Assembly: GCA_039920165.1 (NCBI GenBank)
Contig: JBDSEG010000208.1
Location: 1-15,473 of the forward strand
Direction: 5' to 3'
Source of the DNA: JBDSEG01 sp039920165
Lineage (GTDB): Bacteria; Pseudomonadota; Gammaproteobacteria; Burkholderiales; Burkholderiaceae_C
DNA: 15,473 bases
The notes under the pieces were generated by a model. The model did not search any database. It worked only from the letters and a program-made list of their open reading frames with translations, and was not told the origin of the DNA. Made by a program: the position numbers and the translations under genes. How positions within the stretch are numbered: position 1 is the stretch's first letter; each line of letters begins with the position of its first letter. Below, piece by piece: positions 1-8,161 of this stretch.

Positions 1-275
1 ACCCCGACACCGTGGTTGCCTCGGCGCTGTGGAATATGGAGCCGACGATCGACCTCGCGATCAATGCCGTGAAGGCCGGCAAGTTCACGCCCGACGACTA
101 CGGCGTCTACTCGACGATGAAATACAAGGGCGCCGAACTCGCACCGCTGGGCACCTTCGCCAGCAAGCTGCCGGCCGATCTGGCGGCCAAGGTCGTGGCC
201 AAGGAGAAGGCGATCCGCGACGGCAGCTTCAAGGTCACGGTGGACGATTTCCAGCCCAAGCCGAGCGCCAAATAA
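1..275 (+). CDS. BMP-family ABC transporter substrate-binding protein, C-terminal end (partial)
   Basis: Only the last 91 or so codons are inside the window; the frame enters at base 3 and ends at TAA 273-275. The GTG at 12 is an internal Val codon, not a start. The tail matches the end of Bmp/Med/PnrA-like lipoproteins, which bind nucleosides outside the membrane and hand them to an ABC importer: a WNMEPTIDLAINAVKAGKF segment, then YGVYSTMKYKGAELAPLGTF, then a charged helix with the E-x-AI-x-DGSFKV ending usual in this family. The matching ATPase and two permeases lie just downstream on the same strand, which supports the call strongly. Only 19 bp separate it from the nucleosidase gene, so the two are probably co-transcribed. 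The ligand (purine nucleoside, uridine or free base) cannot be read from this fragment. Confidence 0.88.
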   Translation, partial: PDTVVASALWNMEPTIDLAINAVKAGKFTPDDYGVYSTMKYKGAELAPLGTFASKLPADLAAKVVAKEKAIRDGSFKVTVDDFQPKPSAK

Positions 276-294
276 CCACGTCGGGCAGTCCGTC

Positions 295-1221
295 ATGACG
301 ATCAGGCGCCGGTTCGCGAGCATCGCGCTGGCCTGCGCCTTCGCGGGTTGCGCAGTGCAGCCCGCCGCGCCGGCGCTGCTCGATGCGACGCCGCGCGTGG
401 CAGTGATCTCGGCCTTCGATGCCGAACTGGCGCTGCTGCGCGCGCAGACGAAGGGCGTGCGCAGCCACCGCGTCCACGGCGTCGAATTTACGACCGGCGA
501 GCTCGAAGACCGACCCGTCGTGCTGCTGCTGTCGGGAATCAGCATGACCAATGCGGCGATGAATACGCAGCGCGTGCTCGACCGTTTCGCGGTCACGCAC
601 ATCGTCTTCAGCGGCATCGCCGGCGGCGTCAACCCGGACTTGCATATCGGCGACGTGACGGTGCCGCAGCGCTGGGCCTCGTACCTCGAGGCGGTATTCG
701 CACGCGAACCCGCGCCGGGCCGCTTCGCTCCGCCGGGGTGGATGAAGGATGCGACATTGCCCAATTACGGCATGCTCCATCCGCGCCCTGTCGGAGTACA
801 GACCGAGCACAGCGGCAAGCCCGAATCGCGGTTCTGGTTCGAGGTCGATCCGGCCATGCTGGCTGCTGCGCAGCAGCTTGCCGGCGTCGCGCTCGAACGC
901 TGCGCTTCGCCCACCGCCTGCCTCGACCACGCCCCCGCGCTGGTATTCGGCGGCAGCGGCGTCTCGGGCCAGGCCTTCGTCGACAACGCGGCATTTCGCG
1001 ACTACACCTTCGCGACCTTTCGCGCCAACGTACTCGATATGGAAACCTCGGCCGTGGCCCAGGTCGCGTACGCGAACGGCGTTCCCTATCTGGCGTTTCG
1101 CAGCCTGTCCGACCTCGCGGGCGGCGGCGAGGGCGAGAACCAGATCGGCGTCTTCTTCCAGATCGCCGCGAACAACTCGGCCAAGGTCGTGCTCGCGTTC
1201 CTGCGCCACTGGCGGCCGTGA
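295..1221 (+). CDS. Predicted lipoprotein nucleosidase of the MTA/SAH nucleosidase (PNP_UDP_1) fold
   Basis: This 308-residue protein likely cleaves the N-glycosidic bond of a nucleoside to give a free base. The core from residue 34 follows MTA/SAH nucleosidases: VAVISAFDAE with E44 at the place of E. coli MTAN Glu12, a glycine-rich GIAGGVNPDLHIGDVTVP segment, a DMETSAVA motif with E250 (MTAN Glu174), and FRSLSD with D273 (MTAN catalytic Asp197). All three key acidic residues are therefore kept. The N-terminus has three Arg, a hydrophobic stretch and Cys19 preceded by FAG, a near-consensus lipobox (Phe at -3 is atypical), followed by a short Pro/Ala linker. That predicts a membrane-anchored enzyme outside the cytoplasm, while ordinary MTANs are cytoplasmic. 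It sits between the binding protein and the ATPase of a nucleoside importer; its TGA overlaps the GTG of the ATPase. The substrate is not determined by sequence; AMP-, purine- or pyrimidine-nucleoside hydrolysis are all possible. Confidence 0.83.
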   Translation: MTIRRRFASIALACAFAGCAVQPAAPALLDATPRVAVISAFDAELALLRAQTKGVRSHRVHGVEFTTGELEDRPVVLLLSGISMTNAAMNTQRVLDRFAVTHIVFSGIAGGVNPDLHIGDVTVPQRWASYLEAVFAREPAPGRFAPPGWMKDATLPNYGMLHPRPVGVQTEHSGKPESRFWFEVDPAMLAAAQQLAGVALERCASPTACLDHAPALVFGGSGVSGQAFVDNAAFRDYTFATFRANVLDMETSAVAQVAYANGVPYLAFRSLSDLAGGGEGENQIGVFFQIAANNSAKVVLAFLRHWRP

Positions 1222-2870
1222 GCCTCGCCGGACCCGGCCCCGCCGCGGCACCGCCGGTGCTGGCGTTGCGCGGCATCACCAAGCGCTTCGGCACGCTGGT
1301 CGCCAACGATTCGATCTCGCTCGATCTGGCCCGCGGCGAGGTGCTTGCCCTGCTCGGCGAGAACGGCGCCGGCAAGAGCACGCTGGTGTCGATCCTGTTC
1401 GGCCACTACGAGGCCGATGCGGGGACCATCGAGGTCGATGGCGCGCGCCTGCCGCCTGGGCAACCGAGAGCCGCGCTGGCCGCGGGCATCGGCATGGTGC
1501 ACCAGCATTTCAGCCTGGCCGACAACCTCTCGGTGCTCGACAACCTGATGCTCGGCAACGAGCCGCTGTGGCAGCCGTTCTCGCGCCGCCGCGCGGCGCT
1601 GGCGCGGCTCGAAACCACGGCGCGCAGGTTCGGCCTCGGCGTCGATCCGCTGGTGCGCGTCGGCAGTCTGTCGGTCGGCGAACGCCAGCGGGTCGAGATC
1701 CTGAAGGCGCTGGTCTCCGGCCGCGGTCGGGGCGACGGCGGGGACGGCGCGCGCGTGCTGATCCTTGACGAGCCGACCGCGGTGCTGACGCCGGCCGAAG
1801 CCGAGTCGCTCTTTGCCACCTTGCGCCAGCTCGTCGCCCAAGGCCTCGGCGTGATCTTCATCAGCCACAAGCTCGACGAGGTGCTGCGCGTCTCGGACCA
1901 GGTCGCGGTCCTGCGCGCCGGCCGGCTGGTGGCAACACTGCCGACCGCACAGGCCGACAAGGCGACGCTCGCGACGCTGATGGTCGGGCACGAGATCGCC
2001 TTGCCGCGGCGCACGCCGGGTGCGCGCGGAACGCTCGTATGCGCCGTGCGCGTTCCGGCGGTCGAACTCGATCTGCACGCCGGCGAGATCGTCGCCGTTG
2101 CCGGCGTCGCCGGCAATGGCCAGCAGGCGCTCGTCGACCTGCTGTGCGGCCTGCGTGCGCCGGCCGGCGGCACGGTCACGCTCGCCGGCCGGGCGATGCC
2201 GGCGAACCCGCGCGCCTGGATCGATGCCGGTGTCGCGCGCATTCCCGAGGACCGGCACGCGGTGGGTGTGATCGGCGATCTGCCGGTGTGGGAGAACGCG
2301 GTGCTCGACCGCCATGCGAGCCTGGCCTTCGCGCGCTGGGGGGTTTGCAGGCGCGGTGCGGCGCAGGCTCATGCGCGCGCCATCGTCCGCCGCTTCGACG
2401 TGCGCGGACTTGACGCGGCGGGCGTCGCGACGCCGACTCGCGCGCTGTCGGGCGGCAATATGCAAAAGCTGATCCTCGGCCGCGTGTTGATGCCCACCCC
2501 TCGCCCGCGGTCTACCGGGGACCATCCGCCAAGGGGATCGGGCCCGGCTTTGGGCGGCCCGGCGCACGGGCCCGAAGCCGTCGATCTAGAGACCAGCGAA
2601 CCGCCCCTGCTGATCGTCGCCGACCAGCCGACCTGGGGCCTGGATGTCGGCGCGGTCGCCTATGTGCACCAGCAGCTACTCGACGCCTGCGCGCAGGGCG
2701 CGGCGCTGCTGCTCGTCAGCGAAGACCTGGACGAGATCTTCGCGCTGGCCGACCGCATCGCCGTGATGCAGAGGGGCCGGCTCGGCGCGGCCCGCCCGAC
2801 CGCGCAATGGACGCTGGCGCAGATCGGCCTCGCGATGGCCGGCGGAACGTCCGCCTTGCATGCGGCTTGA
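1218..2870 (+). CDS. BMP-type nucleoside/nucleobase ABC transporter, double ATP-binding protein
   Basis: This 550-residue protein carries two fused nucleotide-binding domains and would power import through the two downstream permeases. The GTG start at 1218 overlaps the upstream TGA (GTGA); the open frame runs further upstream only as a shadow of the nucleosidase gene. NBD1 is complete: Walker A GENGAGKST at 47-55, MVHQHF Q-loop, LSVGE signature at 151-155 and Walker B VLILDEP at 180-186. NBD2 is degenerate as usual in this family: AGNGQQ at 298-303 replaces the Walker A Lys, the signature is LSGGNMQK at 410-417, and the Walker B region reads LLIVADQPTWGLD from 464. Family members are about 500-520 residues. 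The excess comes mainly from an unusual stretch at about residues 425-463, between signature and Walker B of NBD2, plus a short Gly/Arg/Asp-rich stretch at 168-179 in NBD1. Its stop overlaps the next start by 11 bp. Confidence 0.93.
   Translation: MSLAGPGPAAAPPVLALRGITKRFGTLVANDSISLDLARGEVLALLGENGAGKSTLVSILFGHYEADAGTIEVDGARLPPGQPRAALAAGIGMVHQHFSLADNLSVLDNLMLGNEPLWQPFSRRRAALARLETTARRFGLGVDPLVRVGSLSVGERQRVEILKALVSGRGRGDGGDGARVLILDEPTAVLTPAEAESLFATLRQLVAQGLGVIFISHKLDEVLRVSDQVAVLRAGRLVATLPTAQADKATLATLMVGHEIALPRRTPGARGTLVCAVRVPAVELDLHAGEIVAVAGVAGNGQQALVDLLCGLRAPAGGTVTLAGRAMPANPRAWIDAGVARIPEDRHAVGVIGDLPVWENAVLDRHASLAFARWGVCRRGAAQAHARAIVRRFDVRGLDAAGVATPTRALSGGNMQKLILGRVLMPTPRPRSTGDHPPRGSGPALGGPAHGPEAVDLETSEPPLLIVADQPTWGLDVGAVAYVHQQLLDACAQGAALLLVSEDLDEIFALADRIAVMQRGRLGAARPTAQWTLAQIGLAMAGGTSALHAA
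2490..2606 (+). repeat. In-frame palindrome-containing insertion within NBD2 of the ATPase gene
   Basis: Between the NBD2 signature/helix (ending near residue 424) and the Walker B strand (from residue 464) family members have about 5-6 residues; here there are 39. The extra DNA holds two identical copies of the self-complementary octamer CGGGCCCG, at 2539-2546 and 2567-2574, which can pair with each other across a 20-base loop. Codons rare in the neighbourhood cluster here (AGG, CTA, GGA, TCT, CCA) and the peptide is Pro/Gly-rich with no predicted fold. The length keeps the reading frame. This looks like a small palindromic element or GC-rich expansion tolerated in a surface loop. The exact edges are estimates, since no uninterrupted homologue was aligned. 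Confidence 0.6.
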
Positions 2871-3924
2871 ACGCCGCGCCCGGCCGTCGCGCGCGGCGCA
2901 ATTCGCGGCACCGCTGCTGGCGATCGCCTTCACGCTGGCCGCGAGTTCGCTGCTCGTCGTCTGGGCCGGCGCGCCGGTCGGCCGCGCCTACGCTCAGCTG
3001 CTCGAAGGCGGATTCGGATCGCGCTTCGCTTGGAGCGAGACGCTGACACGAGCGACGCCGCTCATCCTCACCGGCCTGGCGGCGGCGGTCGCTTTCCGGG
3101 CCCGGCTTTTCAATATCGGCGCCGAGGGGCAGCTCTATGCGGGTGCGCTGGCCGCCGTCGCGGCGGGCAGCGCGGCCACGCAGGCCGGGCTCGCGACACC
3201 GATCGCCATGCTGCTGATGCTGGGCGCGGCAGCGTTCGCCGGCGCGATGCTGCTGCTCGGCCCGGCGCTGCTGAAAAGCCAGCTCGGCGTCGACGAGGTG
3301 GTGACGACGCTCCTGCTCAATTTCATCGTGCTGCTGTTCGTCTCGCTGCTGCTCGACGGGCCGATGAAGGACCCGGCGGCAATGGGCTGGCCGCAAAGCG
3401 TCGCCCTGCCCGAGGCGCTGCAGCTCGCGGCGCTGTTGGAACGCACCCGGCTGCACAGCGGGCTGCTGCTCGCCCTTGCATTGGCGCTCGCGTTGTGGGC
3501 GCTGCTGCGCTTCACGACCTTCGGTTTCGAGGTCCGTGCGGTCGGCGCGAATGCGCGCGCCGCGGCCTTCGCGGGCATGCCGGTCGGCGCGGTGACGGTG
3601 CGGGTCGCGCTGCTGTCGGGCGCGCTCGCCGGGCTGGCAGGCGCGATCGAGGTAGCCGGGCGCACCGGCTACGTCACGCTCGACATGTCGCCCGGCTACG
3701 GCTACAGCGGCATCGTGATCGCGATGCTCGCCGCGCTGAACCCGCTCGGCGTCGTCGCCGCGGCGGTCTTCGTGGCCGGCATCCTGGTCGGCGCCGACAG
3801 CATGAGCCGCGCCGTCAACGTGCCCACGTATATCGCCGACGTGATCGTCGCGGTATCGCTGCTGGCGATGCTGGTCGCAACGCTCTTGCCGCACTACCGG
3901 ATCCGCTTTCGCCATGCTGGCTGA
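2860..3924 (+). CDS. BMP-type ABC transporter permease 1 (BPD_transp_2 family, NupP/YufP-like)
   Basis: A 354-residue inner-membrane permease, one half of the transport channel for nucleosides or nucleobases. After a basic N-terminus (MRLERRARPSR) come many hydrophobic segments, starting at about residues 15-36. The family signature NIGAEGQ is at 85-91, in a RLFNIGAEGQLYAGAL context, followed by DEVVTTLLLNFIVLLFV and, near the C-terminus, the glycine-rich GYGYSGIVIAMLAALNPLG loop. Length and motif order agree with the longer, first permease of NupNOPQ-type systems. The ATG at 2860 lies inside the end of the ATPase gene (11 bp overlap), and the stop overlaps the next permease by another 11 bp, indicating translational coupling. 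No truncation or frameshift is seen. Confidence 0.93.
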   Translation: MRLERRARPSRAAQFAAPLLAIAFTLAASSLLVVWAGAPVGRAYAQLLEGGFGSRFAWSETLTRATPLILTGLAAAVAFRARLFNIGAEGQLYAGALAAVAAGSAATQAGLATPIAMLLMLGAAAFAGAMLLLGPALLKSQLGVDEVVTTLLLNFIVLLFVSLLLDGPMKDPAAMGWPQSVALPEALQLAALLERTRLHSGLLLALALALALWALLRFTTFGFEVRAVGANARAAAFAGMPVGAVTVRVALLSGALAGLAGAIEVAGRTGYVTLDMSPGYGYSGIVIAMLAALNPLGVVAAAVFVAGILVGADSMSRAVNVPTYIADVIVAVSLLAMLVATLLPHYRIRFRHAG

Positions 3925-4852
3925 GATCGCCGACCTCGTCGCCAGCACCGCGTTCTGGGTCGCGGTGCTGCGCATCGCCACGCCGCTCATCCTGGGAACA
4001 CTCGGCGTGCTGCTGTGCGAGCGCGCCGGCGTGCTCAACCTCGGCATCGAAGGGATCATGGTCGCCGGCGCTTTCAGCGGTTGGCTCACGGTGCATTCGG
4101 GCGGATCGCTGTGGCTGGGCGTCGCCGTCGCCGCGTTGGTAGGCGCAGGCTTCGGTCTGCTGCACGGCTGGCTGACCGCCGTGCTGTCGCTGTCGCAGCA
4201 CGTGGCCGGACTGGGCATCACCCTCTTCGCATCGAGCCTCGCGAGCTATGCCTACCGCGTCAGCTTTCCCAAGGTCGACAGTCCGCCAACCGTCATCCCT
4301 TTCGCCGCGATGGGCTGGCTGCCGCTGCCGGTGCTGAATGCGCAGACGCCACTGACGCTGCTCGCGCTCGCGCTGGTACCACTGGTGGGCTACGTGCTCT
4401 ATCGCACGCCGGCCGGGCTGGCGCTGCGCGCGGTCGGCGAGAACCCGGCCGCAGCCGAAGGCCAGGGCATCGACGTCGCGCGCGTACGCATCGCCGCGGT
4501 GATGGCGGGCAGCGCGCTGATGGGCGTGGCCGGCGCCTTTCTCACTCTGGCGGCGTTCAACGCCTTCTATTTCAACATGGTCAACGGCCGTGGCTGGATC
4601 TGCGTCGCGCTGGTCGTGTTCGCTTCCTGGCGGCCCGGCAAGGCACTGCTGGGCGCGCTGCTGTTCGGGCTGTTCGACGCGCTGCAGCTGCGCCTTCAGC
4701 AGTCGGGCGGCGGCCTGTTCGGCATCGCCGTTCCGTACCAGGTCTATCTCATGCTGCCGTATGTGCTGAGCATCGTTGCGCTGGTGCTGGTGGCGCGCCG
4801 CGCCGCCTATCCGCAGGCGCTGATGAAGCCGTACCGAAAGGGCGAGCGCTGA
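3914..4852 (+). CDS. BMP-type ABC transporter permease 2 (BPD_transp_2 family, NupQ/YufQ-like)
   Basis: A 312-residue multi-span membrane protein, the second permease of the pair. The signature NLGIEGIMVAGAF begins at residue 42 and is the classic mark of the shorter permease in BMP-type importers. Other typical segments are SQHVAGLGITLFASSLASYA, a cytoplasmic loop with RAVGENPAAAEGQGIDV (the coupling region contacted by the ATPase), and GRGWICVALVVFASWRPG towards the C-terminus. The ATG at 3914 overlaps the end of permease 1 by 11 bp. It is the last gene of the compact transporter group; an 85-bp gap follows before the URC genes, so read-through transcription into them is possible but not shown. 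Confidence 0.93.
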   Translation: MLAEIADLVASTAFWVAVLRIATPLILGTLGVLLCERAGVLNLGIEGIMVAGAFSGWLTVHSGGSLWLGVAVAALVGAGFGLLHGWLTAVLSLSQHVAGLGITLFASSLASYAYRVSFPKVDSPPTVIPFAAMGWLPLPVLNAQTPLTLLALALVPLVGYVLYRTPAGLALRAVGENPAAAEGQGIDVARVRIAAVMAGSALMGVAGAFLTLAAFNAFYFNMVNGRGWICVALVVFASWRPGKALLGALLFGLFDALQLRLQQSGGGLFGIAVPYQVYLMLPYVLSIVALVLVARRAAYPQALMKPYRKGER

Positions 4853-4925
4853 GAAGCTGTGAACGAACCCCGCCCGCCCGACGCCCCGCGGCGCGGCGCG
4901 GATCGCTACATTGCAAGACTCGCGC

Positions 4926-4930
4926 AGGAG
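4926..4930 (+). promoter_or_regulatory. Shine-Dalgarno site fixing the Urc1-like start
   Basis: AGGAG lies 7 bases before ATG 4938. It favours this start over an in-frame TTG at 4911, which would add nine residues and has no comparable site. Confidence 0.7.
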
Positions 4931-4937
4931 CTTTGCC

Positions 4938-6189
<1,252 letters not shown>

Positions 6190-6197
<8 letters not shown>

Positions 6198-7473
6198 CGA
6201 TATCGGCCCGGGCGTCGCGCTGCTGCGCGATCCGGCCACCATCCGCGAGCGTTGCGCAAATATCACGCGCACGGTCGAGGCCGGCGGTTCGGCGCACTTC
6301 ACCCTCGATCGCGAACGCCTGGACGACGTGACCCGGCGCGTCGCCACGCTGACCCGCTCGCGCTTCGCCGACCTGTCGCAGATCCCGCTGCACAGCCGCT
6401 GGCGCCACTTCGAGGCCGGCGGCATCGACCGCCGAGCCGAGCTGGATGCGCTTCTCACCGGCCGCAGCGCGGTGGCCGCGGCGCGTGCGCGAATCGACCT
6501 CGCGCTGGTGAGCGTGCTGCTCGATGCCGGTGCCGGGTCGGGCTGGTCTTACCGCGAGGGGGCGACCGGCCAGCGTCACGTGCGCTCCGAGGGCCTGGGC
6601 GTGGCGAGCTTTCGCGCCTTCATGGACGGCGCGTTCTCGTCCGACCCGGGCGACCCGTACCGCGTCGATGCCGCAGCGCTGCTTGCGATCGACGAAGACC
6701 GGCTCGCGACGATCTTCCAGGCCGGTGCGGGCAACCCACTGGTCGGACTCGCGGGCCGCGCCGCATTGCTCAATCGCCTCGGCGAGGCGCTGCGCGCGCA
6801 GCCGCAAACCTTTACCGCGACCGGCCAGCCGGGCCATCTGCTCGATGCGCTGACGCTGCACCCGCACGCCCCGCAGCTGAACCGACGGACGCACCGGACG
6901 CGGCCCGTCGCCATGCATCACGAAGTGACGGCGGCGCGGCTGCTTGGCCTGCTGCTCGATACCTTCAGCGCCATCTGGCCGAGCGGGCAGCGCCTGGGCG
7001 CAACGCCGATCGGCGATGTGTGGCCTCATCCGCACGCCGGCGGCAGCGGACCTAGCGCCGGCCTCGTGCCGTTCCACAAGCTCAGCCAGTGGCTGGCCTA
7101 TTCGCTGATCGAGCCCTTTGAATCGGCCGGCGTGGCAGTGACCGGCCTCGATGCGCTGACCGGCCTGCCGGAATATCGCAACGGCGGCCTGTTCATCGAC
7201 GCGGGCTTGATCGTGCCGCGCGATCCGGGCTTCGCCGCGCGAGCGCGCACGCCCGGCGAGGAATGGGTGGTCGAGTGGCGCGCGCTGACCGTGACGCTGC
7301 TCGACGAACTCGCGCCGCGGGCGCGCAACGAGCTCGGCGCGACTGCCGAAGTGCTGCCGCTCGTGCGCATGCTCGAAGGCGGCACGTGGGCCGCGGGACG
7401 GCAGATCGCCGCCGAGCTGCGGCCGGGCGGCGCGCCACCGGTCGCGATCGAGAGCGACGGCACGGTGTTTTAA
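6190..7473 (+). CDS. URC4/urg3 family protein (DUF1688), uracil catabolism
   Basis: A 427-residue protein matching the DUF1688 family, whose fungal member Urc4 is required for uracil degradation through the URC pathway; its enzymatic step is not firmly known. Family-type segments are HSRWRHFEAGG at 68-78, GWSYREGATG at 118-127, RSEGLGVASF at 132-141, and a His-containing C-terminal half with WPHPHAGG followed by LVPFHKLSQWL. Soluble, with no signal peptide or membrane span. The frame has no ATG close to the preceding stop; TTG 6190, 8 bp inside the Urc1-like gene and preceded by AAGGG, is the most reasonable start. Tight coupling with the Urc1-like gene implies the two products act together. 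An upstream start inside the Urc1 gene is possible, but the extra residues would be Arg-rich shadow sequence. Confidence 0.88.
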
Positions 7474-7479
7474 CGCGGC

Positions 7480-7507
7480 GGAATAGCGCTCGCAGACGCT
7501 GCGTATA
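7480..7507 (+). promoter_or_regulatory. Weak ECF-like promoter candidate before the CHRD gene
   Basis: The 114-bp gap between the URC4 and CHRD genes holds GGAATA at 7480-7485 and CGTATA at 7502-7507, 16 bases apart, which resembles the GGAA.../CGT... pattern of ECF sigma-factor promoters. No convincing sigma-70 pair is seen. This is pattern matching only. Confidence 0.15.
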
Positions 7508-7575
7508 CCGGCACGCGACCCGACGCCGTCCCGGTGCGGGCGCGGCGCATCGGCTGGCGGACAGCCCCCACGAAG

Positions 7576-7581
7576 AAGGAG
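7576..7581 (+). promoter_or_regulatory. Shine-Dalgarno site for the CHRD gene
   Basis: AAGGAG ends 6 bases before ATG 7588. It selects this start, which also gives a clean signal peptide, over an in-frame start 18 codons upstream. Confidence 0.75.
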
Positions 7582-7587
7582 ACGAGC

Positions 7588-8118
7588 ATGCGAAGAATCT
7601 TCGGCCCGACTATGTCCGCGCTTGCGGTGACCGTGTTAACCGCCGGCAGCGCACTCGCCCACGACGGCATCGAAACGCGGCTCAAGGGCTATCAGGAAGT
7701 GCCCGCCGTCTCGTCGACGGCGACCGGCAAGTTCAGCGCCAAGGTGAATGCAGCAGCCGGCACCATCGACTACGAGTTGCGCTACGCCGGCCTCGAAGGC
7801 GACGTGCGGCAGGCCCACATCCACTTCGGCCAGAAGGGCGTGAACGGCGGCATCACGATCTGGTTGTGCCAAACAAGCGTCAACGTCGATCCCACCGGCT
7901 CGTCGCCAACCTGTCCACAGTCCGGCACGGTGTCGGGCACGCTGACCGCGGCGAAGATGGTCGGCGCGGCCGCGGGCCAGGGTGCGTTCAACCAAGGGAT
8001 CGCGGCCGGAGAGTTCGACGAGTTGATCGCCGCAATCCGCGCCGGCGTCGCCTATGCCAACGTGCATTCGAGCAAGTTCCCGGGCGGCGAGATCCGCGGG
8101 CAGTTGAGCGACGACTGA
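7588..8118 (+). CDS. Secreted CHRD-domain protein
   Basis: A 176-residue exported protein. Residues 1-24 form a signal peptide (MRRIF, hydrophobic core, cleavage after GSALA). The rest is one CHRD domain, a fold first described in chordin and common in small bacterial secreted proteins of unknown function. Typical pieces are the start GIETRLKGYQEVPAVSS, the QAHIHFGQKGVNGG motif, and the closing YANVHSSKFPGGEIRGQL. Two Cys residues (IWLC and SPTC) could form a disulfide. The start at ATG 7588 is set by AAGGAG. The gene lies 114 bp after URC4 with its own spacing, so it is probably a separate transcription unit. A role in uracil use is not indicated by the family. Confidence 0.9.
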   Translation: MRRIFGPTMSALAVTVLTAGSALAHDGIETRLKGYQEVPAVSSTATGKFSAKVNAAAGTIDYELRYAGLEGDVRQAHIHFGQKGVNGGITIWLCQTSVNVDPTGSSPTCPQSGTVSGTLTAAKMVGAAAGQGAFNQGIAAGEFDELIAAIRAGVAYANVHSSKFPGGEIRGQLSDD

Positions 8119-8131
8119 GCCAGCGCTGGCT
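8118..8131 (+). repeat. Perfect 14-bp palindrome at the CHRD stop codon
   Basis: AGCCAGCGCTGGCT is fully self-complementary and begins on the last base of the CHRD stop codon. It has no loop and no following T-run, so it is more like a dimeric protein-binding site, or chance, than an intrinsic terminator. It lies 30 bp before the SDR start. Confidence 0.5.
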
Positions 8132-8161
8132 ACCATCGCGGTCCGCACTCGAAAGGCCGCG

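Noticed and set aside
348..1217. Upstream extension of the ATPase frame by 290 codons
   Set aside because: It is the +2-frame shadow of the nucleosidase gene, Arg-rich and without family likeness; ABC homology begins right after GTG 1218.
235..1251. 338-codon - strand frame opposite the nucleosidase gene
   Set aside because: Arg/His/Ala-rich compositional shadow; the + strand gene has all motifs of a known family.
4853..4937. Promoter for the URC genes in the 85-bp gap after permease 2
   Set aside because: TACATT at 4907-4912 looks like a -10 box, but no -35 box lies at a suitable distance; read-through from the transporter operon is as likely.
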